In this document: piece by piece, positions 1 through 7,489 of the stretch
Layout: each line of letters begins with the position of its first letter
How positions within the stretch are numbered: the first letter of the stretch is position 1
Assembly: GCA_022600975.1 (NCBI GenBank)
Contig: JAHZJJ010000074.1
Location: forward strand, 1-52,552
Direction of reading: 5' to 3'
Origin: Gammaproteobacteria bacterium
Lineage (GTDB): Bacteria; Pseudomonadota; Gammaproteobacteria; Pseudomonadales; Cellvibrionaceae
DNA length: 52,552 nucleotides
Notes under the pieces: generated by a model
Told to the model about the DNA's origin: nothing
Seen by the model: only the letters and a program-made list of their open reading frames with translations
Databases searched by the model: none
Made by a program: the position numbers and the translations under genes

Positions 1-561
1 CAGCTTGTGGTTGAATGCCTCATTAACCTGTTCGAGGCTCTCATTAAGCTGCATCAAGTTAACCGCATCACGTTCATTCACACCTTGTGCAACATTAACA
101 ATACGGCGCTGGATGTCCGTTGACCCCACAGAGACGGTATTTTCTTCGATGGTGACCGCCCCCTCACCCAAAGCGACTGAATTTATACTAGTTGCTTTGG
201 CCCCATCCCCCAACGCTAAGGAAGAGCCGGCGTCTGCTGCGGCGAAGGAACCCAACGCAGTGGAGTTATCGCCACCGGCAAAAGCAAAAGAGCCTATGGC
301 AGTGGCATATTCTCCCTCGGCCGAGGCTCCGGCACCCAAAGCAACGGCACCAGCAGCAAATGCCTCTGCATAGCTTTCACAACCAACCACATCCTTCTCA
401 CCCGCAATGAAATTGACACACACAAACTGCCCTTGAGCAGCGGGTATAAATATCCCACTGATACTGGTTAAAAACAGCAACAATGTATTGCGGCAAACAA
501 CCTTTCTCAAGGTTGACGGCTTTTTAAAAGGGTCCAGATTTGAATGACCTTCAGCTTTCAT
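1..561 (-). CDS. Trimeric autotransporter adhesin (YadA-like), N-terminal part, truncated by window edge
   Basis: Manual minus-strand translation from ATG at 561: MKAEGHSNLDPFKKPSTLRKVVCRNTLLLFLTSISGIFIPAAQGQ...ATAIGSFAFAGGDNSTALGSFAAADAGSSLALGDGAKATSINSVALGEGAVTIEENTVSVGSTDIQRRIVNVAQGVNERDAVNLMQLNES. YadA head repeats (xAxAxGxxA) and the VSVGS..RRIVNVAxGVxxxDAVNxxQL neck motif. Open to position 1; absent from the ORF track. Confidence 0.85.
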   Translation of the reverse strand, partial: MKAEGHSNLDPFKKPSTLRKVVCRNTLLLFLTSISGIFIPAAQGQFVCVNFIAGEKDVVGCESYAEAFAAGAVALGAGASAEGEYATAIGSFAFAGGDNSTALGSFAAADAGSSLALGDGAKATSINSVALGEGAVTIEENTVSVGSTDIQRRIVNVAQGVNERDAVNLMQLNESLEQVNEAFNHKL

Positions 562-787
562 AATTACTCCCTTGTAATAAACTTGATTAAAAACGAATCA
601 ACGGCATGATTAAAAAAATTATTGCAGTATTAACAAGTGGGGGAGCATAACAAAAATAGTCACCTACTTTGTAAACTCAACGGATTTTAAAAATATTTAA
701 ACGCCACTATTTATTCAGCTTTCATTTTTCTGCTTACAAAATATAGAAACTACCATGGTTGAGCGAAAAACTAGCGGCACAAATACA

Positions 788-1009
788 GTTTTAGCAGGCG
801 ATATTGGATAGTGTCACTGCATTACTTGCACAACCGGATAAACGGGTAATCCAAGAGACATAAGTCCTCTCAGTCGCCCATGCCTTATTTTGACTGCGCA
901 TCATAATACGTAGCTGAGGAATCAGCCTGCCGGAGTTTGTATCAACCGGAAAAGGAATATCGTCCATAAAATCCTGCTGTTGTTTCATCAATGAATCCCA
1001 GGAACCCAA
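788..1009 (-). pseudogene. Truncated tyrosine recombinase / integron integrase N-terminus
   Basis: 72-aa ORF contains RLIPQLRIMMRSQNKAWATERTYVSWITRL, resembling the phage-integrase N-terminal SAM-like domain (xxxhxYSxRTExxYxxWIxRF) of IntI-type integrases. No catalytic domain follows. Orientation is divergent from the downstream cassette-like genes. Confidence 0.55.
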
Positions 1010-1303
1010 TACTGTTTAAATATACAGCAGTCTATTTCCGAATGCGAATATTTGCCGGTATATTTTCAGGGTTTTGAGTAAGTTGTTGTTTTTACAACCA
1101 ATTAACCCTGTGGGTAACATGGAGTTATGCGGCGGCTTGCTGTATAATTCTGAGCAGGAAAAATCAACAAAGTAAATAACTGATTGATTTTATAGCTAAA
1201 AATTAAAAAAATGCGAAATATAGATAAAAAATATACAGCAAATAAATATACGGCAACCGTCCGTAGAATACGCTGTTAGCTATCAATTACAAAGGAATAA
1301 TTT

Positions 1304-2827
1304 ATGAGCAATAAATTTACAACTCCCCTATTAAGCGCGTTGATATTCCTCACTGCGTGCGGTGATAACACAGCCACGAGTGTTGAGAAATCTTTTACCA
1401 CAGAAAACCAAAACCTCTCCCATCAAGATAGAGAATATCAATTGCTTGATACTCGAATTGGAATACTAACATTTGAAAATGATTATCTAGTCGGTGTTCC
1501 AACCGAAGAAAGCCGAGATGACATATTTAATGCCATCGACTTTCAGCGTGCATGCCAGGCATACATTTGGGCTGTGCCTATGGCTAGCTTTTATGCTTGG
1601 AAACAATCATTTTATGACATGGGCGGAAAAGATGGCCAGATTCACTACTTTGAAAGTTATGAATCAAAACTTGGCGGACTAACTTACAACACAAGCACGC
1701 CCTATGTATTGTCTTTCTTCGATGTCGCTAAGCAAGCTGTATTAATTACTATTCCCACCAATGAAGTACGCGGAGCTGTTCATAATGTATGGCAGATTGG
1801 CTTGTCTCAAATGACGGAACCAGGTGAATACCTCATCATTCAAAAAGGATCAAAAATTCCTGCTAATGCACCTAAGAAGGCAAAGGTTGTTGAATCTGAT
1901 AGTAACTATGTTTTCTTTGGTGTTCGACTCATGGCCAAAACTGCTGAGCAACGCAGCAAAGACCTAGGAAATCTTAAAATTACGCAAGTCGACGGAACAC
2001 CGCTTAGCAGTAACGACATAAATCGCCCTACAGTCGGGTTAGACGGTAAACATCCTCGCGGCATGGCCTATTGGACACTTTTAAATGAAGCTATCCAGAA
2101 TGAACCCGTGCATGAGAGAGACCGCATTATGCACGATATGTTACGCCCACTAGGCATTGAAAAAGGTAAGGCTTTTTCTCCTAACGAACGTCAGAAAGCC
2201 TTACTTGATGAAGCTGTCGTGGTCGGTGAAATCATGACAAAAAACATCGATTTCAGTAAAACAGGACGTTTGGAACAATCCGAATATGGACCTGAGGGTA
2301 ACCGATGGGAAATTGCCACTGCATCTGAGCCTAATCAAGATAGAGGCTACGGTATGGATCTCGATGGGCGTGCAGCTTGGTTTTATGAGGCGGTAACTAA
2401 CGATATTGCAATGCATGGCATGGATAATGGCGGCTGGGGGCAAGTTTACCTAGACAACTATCGAGACGAAAACGGCAAAGGTCTTGAAGGGGGCAAGCAT
2501 TACACACTCACTATTAAAGGCGATGTTAGCTATGCTGAGACATTTTGGACTGTGACGGTCTACAACATCGAGAACCGCGCCATCATTAAAAATAAGATAA
2601 AGCGAGCTGATGTAGGCTCTAATGTTCAAGGTACTGAAAAAAACGAGGATGGAAATTATGTATTCCACTTCACACCTGAAAAGCCAGACGGTGTAGCAGA
2701 AGCAAACTGGGTACAAACAAACCCCGGTGAAAATTGGTTTGTTTATTTCCGAGCATATTCGCCAAGTAAAGAATTCGTGGCACAAACGCCGGAAACTATC
2801 CTGCCTAATTTTGTACTGGTTGAATAA
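1304..2827 (+). CDS. DUF1254/DUF1214 domain-containing lipoprotein
   Basis: 507 aa; lipobox LTACGD; DUF1254-like TSTPYVLSFFDVAKQAVLITIP and DUF1214-like GDVSYAETFWTVTVYNIENRAIIKNKI; RBS aaaggaa upstream. Confidence 0.85.
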   Translation: MSNKFTTPLLSALIFLTACGDNTATSVEKSFTTENQNLSHQDREYQLLDTRIGILTFENDYLVGVPTEESRDDIFNAIDFQRACQAYIWAVPMASFYAWKQSFYDMGGKDGQIHYFESYESKLGGLTYNTSTPYVLSFFDVAKQAVLITIPTNEVRGAVHNVWQIGLSQMTEPGEYLIIQKGSKIPANAPKKAKVVESDSNYVFFGVRLMAKTAEQRSKDLGNLKITQVDGTPLSSNDINRPTVGLDGKHPRGMAYWTLLNEAIQNEPVHERDRIMHDMLRPLGIEKGKAFSPNERQKALLDEAVVVGEIMTKNIDFSKTGRLEQSEYGPEGNRWEIATASEPNQDRGYGMDLDGRAAWFYEAVTNDIAMHGMDNGGWGQVYLDNYRDENGKGLEGGKHYTLTIKGDVSYAETFWTVTVYNIENRAIIKNKIKRADVGSNVQGTEKNEDGNYVFHFTPEKPDGVAEANWVQTNPGENWFVYFRAYSPSKEFVAQTPETILPNFVLVE

Positions 2828-2840
2828 GAATTTCAATAGC

Positions 2841-2884
2841 TAATCGGGTAGCCAGGGGTATTTACCCCCCAGCCCCCACAACAC
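2841..2884. repeat. 40-bp repeat, copy 1 (5' end of a non-coding element of about 640 bp)
   Basis: taatcgggtagccaggggtatttaccccccagcccccacaacac, compared with copy 2 at 5496-5534 taatcgggtagccggagttacccccagcccccacaacac. Confidence 0.75.
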
Positions 2885-3528
2885 GGCTCCGCACAGGGCG
2901 TTTCCTAAAGATGTTTTAAAATAAGCTGGCCGATTATCTCCAACTTACCTCAATGCTGGTTACTGTTTTTGCGTCAATACTCCTAAACCCGGTCGGGTAT
3001 GGATAATTGAGCTGCACAGGCTCCTCATTGATCTTCAGGTTCAGGCCTTCACCCTGTCCTACCCATTACGATGGGCGTTGGGCTACTATGCCGTCTGCTG
3101 ACTTCTGCTTAGTCACATGCCGAGTTGCCCCGTCATGCGCTATCGGTTGTCATCTGATTCGCTCCTTCCGGTCGATGAGGCTGAAAGGCCAAGGCACTTG
3201 TAAACCAGAGCCTCACTGGTTAATGACCAATCGCGTGTTAAGCAGATCTCCCCAGATAAGAACATGAACTGTCCCTGCGCAACTGCATCATTTACGGTGG
3301 CCCTTAGATCACATGGCTTCGCTGTCTTGTGCCAACGCGCCTCCAGCCTACGCCTCATAGGATGTTTTTGTTCATCAGCTCGCAGTTTTGTGGCCGGCTT
3401 CCTTCAGACCAACCCTCGCGGGTAAGCCCTTGCCATTCGCTAGTAGTTATCGTCTAATCACAATAGGGTTTTCGACGGTGATCTTCCTACAGAGGACTTT
3501 CACCTCATTAGTTCATGCCTATGCTGGG
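2885..3528. other. Non-coding segment continuous with repeat copy 1; possible degenerate mobile element or structured RNA
   Basis: No convincing ORF in six frames (only short overlapping frames); GC-richer than adjacent cassettes; ends where the attC-like sequence begins. Confidence 0.35.
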
Positions 3529-3624
3529 CGTACACAAGCAGCTGCAATCTGACTCCGCAAACTGTCACGCTTTTTGTTCCAAAAAGCCCGCCAGCTTGCT
3601 ACGAAGTTGAACTGAGCGTTACAT
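3529..3624 (+). other. attC-like recombination site (degenerate at its 5' end)
   Basis: Shares ctgcaatctgac-tccg and actgtcac with the site at 4285-4399; internal complementarity (ctccgcaaactgtcacgcttttt against aaaaagcccgccagcttgctacgaag); ends in the same gcgttacat core. The left core is poorly conserved (gtacac). Confidence 0.55.
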
Positions 3625-3645
3625 TTTAAGTTAAGGATTCAAAGA

Positions 3646-4290
3646 ATGGAATCAGAAAAACAGAATGTGCTAAATACATTAATAAAATCACTTCCAGCAA
3701 AATACATATTTTTGTTACTAATAATTTTTCTTGCTTTCATCGGAGTAGAAATTTTATTTGCAATAAATGAAGGTGCTGATATTGAGCTTTATGGGCTCAA
3801 AATATCCTCGTCTTCTAATAATGAGAAAGTAAGAATAATTGCAGAGAATGAAAGCAAGTATGAGACCTTGCAGAACGAATATTCTAATGTATTGAATGAT
3901 AAGGCCATTCTTTATTCGGAGAATATACACTTAAATGAGAAAATATCTCTATTAGAAAAAACCATAAACAATAAATCTTTCTCCATGGAGTCCAATCGTA
4001 GGGAGCAAGCCTTTCTTCGAATAGATAATATAGAAGAAGAAAATAAAAAATTAAAAGTAGATCTTGCTGTTCAAATGAAAGCGCTTTCTGTTGCAAGACA
4101 AAGTTATAATTCTGAGAAGTCTCTTTGTGATAGAAAACAAAATATGTTTTATGGACGGCCCTGTGATATGGCGGGTAAGTATAAAGGAGCAATGGATGCG
4201 TTGCAGATGAAAGTTTCTCAAATTGAAAAAGAAATTCAAGTTAATGACCAAACAGTCATTGAGTTGGTCAAAACAACTGGGAAAATGTAA
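3646..4290 (+). CDS. Cassette-encoded membrane-anchored coiled-coil protein, unknown function
   Basis: 214 aa; N-terminal TM segment KYIFLLLIIFLAFIGVEILFAI followed by long charged coiled-coil; starts about 22 nt after the attC-like core and its TAA stop lies in the next attC R'' box. Confidence 0.7.
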   Translation: MESEKQNVLNTLIKSLPAKYIFLLLIIFLAFIGVEILFAINEGADIELYGLKISSSSNNEKVRIIAENESKYETLQNEYSNVLNDKAILYSENIHLNEKISLLEKTINNKSFSMESNRREQAFLRIDNIEEENKKLKVDLAVQMKALSVARQSYNSEKSLCDRKQNMFYGRPCDMAGKYKGAMDALQMKVSQIEKEIQVNDQTVIELVKTTGKM

Positions 4291-4399
4291 CCAGCGCCTG
4301 CAATCTGACCTCCGGCCACTGTCACCTTTTGTGAAAAAGCCGCACAAAAGGCGCACAAAAGGCGCCAGTAGACGGAGGCAGTTGAGGCGGGCGTTACAT
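4285..4399 (+). other. attC recombination site (59-base-element-like)
   Basis: R'' atgtaac (4285-4291) and R' gttacat (4393-4399) are perfect complements; imperfect palindrome ctgacctccggccactgtcaccttttgtg / cacaaaaggcgccagtagacggaggcag; the CDS stop lies inside R''. Confidence 0.7.
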
Positions 4400-4415
4400 G
4401 CACTAGGAAAGTAGA

Positions 4416-5498
4416 TTGAAGTTACGTAAAGGGAAGACTAAATCCATTCTTGACGCTTCTATTGATTCAGCGCTTTTAGCTGTTGAAATATACAACAAGC
4501 CAAGAACTACATTTCGTAGTGAAGGTTTCATCACCATGATGATCATGGCTTGGACGAAACTATTACATGCCCATTTTAACGCAAAAGGCGACCAGTACTA
4601 TTACAAAAAAAAGAATGGTCGTTTCGATACCGTTGACGGAGAAAGAAAAGCATGGGAACTTGCTACATGTATCAAGAAATATAATAAACTTTCTCTTGGC
4701 GTAGAATCAAATCTCAACTTCTTTATAAAGTTAAGAAATAAAATTGAGCATCGGCACATAGAAAAAAGAGAGGTTGATACTCTTATATTTGGGGAGTGCC
4801 AATCTTTACTTTTTAATTATGAAAGTCAGCTAATTGAGTTTTTTGGGAGTACCTATTCTATTAATGAAGCGTTAGTTTATAGTCTCCAGTTTTCCCAAAT
4901 ACGCACGCAACAACAAGAGCAGGCAAATAAATCTGTCTTGTCAAAAGATATATCAGAAATAGTGGCTTTTGTAGAGAAATACAGAAACACTTTAGATGAC
5001 GATACATATAGTTCCCAAGAGTACAGTATAAAGCTTATACAAATACCAAAAATATCAAATACTAACAGAGCCGATGCGGCTGTAGAGTTTGTGAGGTGGG
5101 ATACCCTTAGCGATGAGGATAAAGCTGCATATGAGAAGCTTAATATAATTATTAAAAATAAAACCGTAAAAATTGAAGCAGCTAATGTAGGCAGGCTAAA
5201 ACCCTCAGAGGTTGTTAAGAAAGTTAATGAAGGACTTAACGGTAAGTCCATCACTCAAAATCTTCATACTACCTTATACAAATTATTCAAAATCAGGCCT
5301 ACAAATGGTTCAGATGAACCATTTAATACACAGGCTGAATTTTGCCTTTATGATGAACCCCACACTGATTACGTGTATCAGGATGCTTGGGTCACATTCC
5401 TTATCCATTTTATGCAAACCACAGATTTAGAAGCGTCTGAGTTAAGACAAAAAGAGCGAAACGGAGAGAAGCTGGATGTCGACCAATATCGCATATAA
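4416..5498 (+). CDS. DUF3644-like protein, cassette-encoded
   Basis: 360 aa, TTG start just after attC with aggaaa RBS; ILDASIDSALLAVEIYNKPRTTFRSEGFITMMIMAWTKLLHAHF ... KLRNKIEHRHI resembles DUF3644. Confidence 0.7.
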   Translation: MKLRKGKTKSILDASIDSALLAVEIYNKPRTTFRSEGFITMMIMAWTKLLHAHFNAKGDQYYYKKKNGRFDTVDGERKAWELATCIKKYNKLSLGVESNLNFFIKLRNKIEHRHIEKREVDTLIFGECQSLLFNYESQLIEFFGSTYSINEALVYSLQFSQIRTQQQEQANKSVLSKDISEIVAFVEKYRNTLDDDTYSSQEYSIKLIQIPKISNTNRADAAVEFVRWDTLSDEDKAAYEKLNIIIKNKTVKIEAANVGRLKPSEVVKKVNEGLNGKSITQNLHTTLYKLFKIRPTNGSDEPFNTQAEFCLYDEPHTDYVYQDAWVTFLIHFMQTTDLEASELRQKERNGEKLDVDQYRI

Positions 5499-5534
5499 TC
5501 GGGTAGCCGGAGTTACCCCCAGCCCCCACAACAC
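5496..5534. repeat. 40-bp repeat, copy 2 (solo)
   Basis: taatcgggtagccggagttacccccagcccccacaacac, starting at the stop codon of the DUF3644-like CDS and directly followed by ttacatttta, the same sequence that follows the attC core at 3619. Confidence 0.75.
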
Positions 5535-5557
5535 CTTACATTTTAATGAATAGTTGT

Positions 5558-5633
5558 TGCGCACCTTTTTCTCATCGTACTTTGAACCAAATTATTCATC
5601 GTAGCATGTATCAAAATTTAACCAGTTTTACCA
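5558..5633. repeat. ~75-bp direct repeat, copy 1
   Basis: tgcgcacctttttctcatcgtactttgaaccaaattattcatcgtagcatgtatcaaaatttaaccagtttt, closely matching 7018-7092. Confidence 0.8.
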
Positions 5634-5656
5634 GTTTTACCAGTTTTACCAGTTTG
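5621..5656. repeat. 9-bp tandem repeat (accagtttt), 4 units
   Basis: accagtttt x3 plus accagtttg, read directly. Confidence 0.95.
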
Positions 5657-6602
5657 CTATCGTAGGATCTGAAACCCAGATCCAGGGAGCCAAACCTATG
5701 GCGGCTATTCAAAATGATCATCGTCAAGCGTGAGTTTGATCTGACTGTGCCCGAAACCCTAGAGCTAAGTGCCTGCGCGCCTCTTCTTGCAGCGAAAAAG
5801 GCGTTGTCTCGGATGTTGAGGTGCTTGCAATAGAGGAGATCGGTACTGCTTATGCGCCCATGCAAAAAAGTGCTGTGAAGTACCGTTTTGTGATAGGCCT
5901 GGCAATCTTTAAAGCAAGCTCAAGCTAAAAAAACTGCCCTTAGCGTTGCTGAGTTTTATTTTATATTGAATTTTTTAGAGGCTTTGACGATTTATATTTA
6001 ATTTATGGTATTTATTGTCGCCTAATGCCCTCACTTTAATTGCACTTCTCAAAAAAAGCGATTAATGTTGAGCATGCTGCGATAACACCTAAAGTAAAAT
6101 GCGGCACAAGCGATAAGAAAACGTAAAAAAAACCGTTTACTGGTGTTATGTAGCCCGCGAGGCACCAAGTAGCTAAAGCCCTCGCGGAAAACCAGCAACC
6201 GTACCAATATAGAAGAACCACAGCATGATTGTGTGAACGTAAGATAACGCCACCCCTCAGTGTTATCAGCACCGAGAGATGGCTAACCCCGAAAGATACA
6301 TTCCTATCTAGCGAGGCTATCTTGGATGATACGCTAAACACACGCTCGCCTTCAATAAAGTTGTTTGTTGCGCTGAGCAATTTCGTCCGCTCCCACCTTT
6401 GGTGCCGGAGTACGTTGTGGTGTAGCGCGAAAATAGGTGTGGTTCTCTACTTCAGCCGCGGCCCGCCCGTCCTCCCTCGTTATTCAAACATACCGTAAAA
6501 TAACCTTATATTTAATCCAGATGGATTACGCCTGTGACGAGCGTGCATTGTAAGCGTGTACGCGTTTTGAAATTTCGCGTCACAGGCTTTTTAAAGGAGA
6601 TT

Positions 6603-6863
6603 ATGAAAATGTTAGAAGTAGACTGTAAATTATTGCAATCTGTTCACCTGGGTAAAGTTTTTACCATCACGCCGGTATGGATGGGAAACAACATCGTAAA
6701 GCTATACATAGTGGCCCGCGATGGTGGCGAACTGACGATCGTTGAGCAGATTTTGCCCACAGCAAAAAAAGCCCAGCGACCAGAAGACCTGCAAAACGCC
6801 CAAAACTCTGGGGATGGCACACCCCCTAAACCTCCGAGCGATGATTCAAGTTCGCAACACTGA
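6603..6863 (+). CDS. Small hypothetical protein, possibly with a divergent CsrA-like N-terminus
   Basis: RBS aaaggag just upstream; (MK)MLEVDCKLLQSVHLGKVFTITPVWMGNNIVKLYIVARDGGELTIVEQILP plus Pro/Ser/Asp-rich tail; followed by a strong terminator. The track ORF starting at 6534 is probably over-extended. Confidence 0.65.
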   Translation: MKMLEVDCKLLQSVHLGKVFTITPVWMGNNIVKLYIVARDGGELTIVEQILPTAKKAQRPEDLQNAQNSGDGTPPKPPSDDSSSQH

Positions 6864-6893
6864 AGCCCAGAGTAAGTTCTAAGCAGTATAAAA

Positions 6894-6945
6894 GCACTGA
6901 CACCCCTGCGCTATGAATGGGGGGATGTCAGTGCGGTTTTTATTG
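6894..6945 (+). terminator. Rho-independent terminator
   Basis: gcactgacacccc...ggggggatgtcagtgc stem followed by ggtttttatt. Confidence 0.8.
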
Positions 6946-7017
6946 TAAAAAATTTATCTAAAGATTAAATTTAGAATAGTGAGGCACCTTTTTTTCTCGA
7001 AAGTCGAGAGAAATTGA

Positions 7018-7092
7018 TGCAGACCTTTTTCTCATCGCTCTTTAAAACAAATTATTCCTCGTAGCATGTGGCAAAATTAACCAGCTTATCCA
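7018..7092. repeat. ~75-bp direct repeat, copy 2
   Basis: tgcagacctttttctcatcgctctttaaaacaaattattcctcgtagcatgtggcaaaattaaccagctta, matches 5558-5633. Confidence 0.8.
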
Positions 7093-7239
7093 TTGATCAG
7101 CCTAGGAATATGCACTTTTATCCAATTAGAAAACGGTAAACTCTACAGGGAAATTGCGTTTGCCGAATTAGCGTTAGGCTGAAAGATTGGCGTACGACGA
7201 CAATTTGGCTGAAAAAGGTCGGATCGTTCGATATTAATT

Positions 7240-7489
7240 TGGTAAATAACAAAAAAGAGCGAAAGCTCCGTAAGCGCAGGCTAAAGGGTACTCGTGGCCA
7301 AGAAACATTCGAAAAATAAAAGCCACCGATTCTTGAAGTGACCCACAGAGGTGGTGAGTTTGTTATTCGTATGCTGGGAATGTTCAACAAAAGGCCATTC
7401 GCCCCATCATAAAAAAATGCGTTGCCAAAGGGGCGATTACCTACACGAATGAACACGATATGGGGTATGAGCGTCACTCAAAAATGCGA
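7240..7489 (+). pseudogene. IS1595-family-like transposase remnant (frameshifted)
   Basis: Plus-strand pieces in different frames: NNKKERKLRKRRLKGTRGQ, then KPPILEVTHRGGEFVIRML, then AIRPIIKKCVAKGAITYTNEHDMGYERHSKMRL; resembles the ISXO2-like domain (KPPIFGxxxRGG.V...IxPxI...xTDEY..Y). No intact ORF. Confidence 0.6.

Noticed and set aside
5-410. Plus-strand ORFs 5-373 and 192-410
   Set aside because: Antisense to the YadA-like CDS; low-complexity translations are the complement of its head repeats.
2201-2836. Minus-strand ORFs 2201-2443 and 2450-2836
   Set aside because: Antisense within the DUF1254/DUF1214 CDS; no recognisable domain.
3007-3358. ORFs 3007-3267 (+) and 3140-3358 (-)
   Set aside because: Overlapping opposite-strand frames in a structured non-coding segment; no RBS or domain support.
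3884-4356. Minus ORFs 3884-4192 and 4051-4356
   Set aside because: Antisense to the coiled-coil cassette gene and attC palindrome.
5621-5656. Possible CRISPR array
   Set aside because: 9-bp contiguous tandem units with no spacers; no cas genes in the window.
6036-6498. ORFs 6036-6380 (-) and 6229-6498 (+)
   Set aside because: Mutually overlapping; the minus one is hydrophobic and could be a small membrane protein, but it has a TTG start, no clear RBS and no family match, so not called.
7118-7477. Minus ORF 7118-7477
   Set aside because: Antisense to the IS1595-like remnant, whose plus-strand pieces carry the recognisable motifs.
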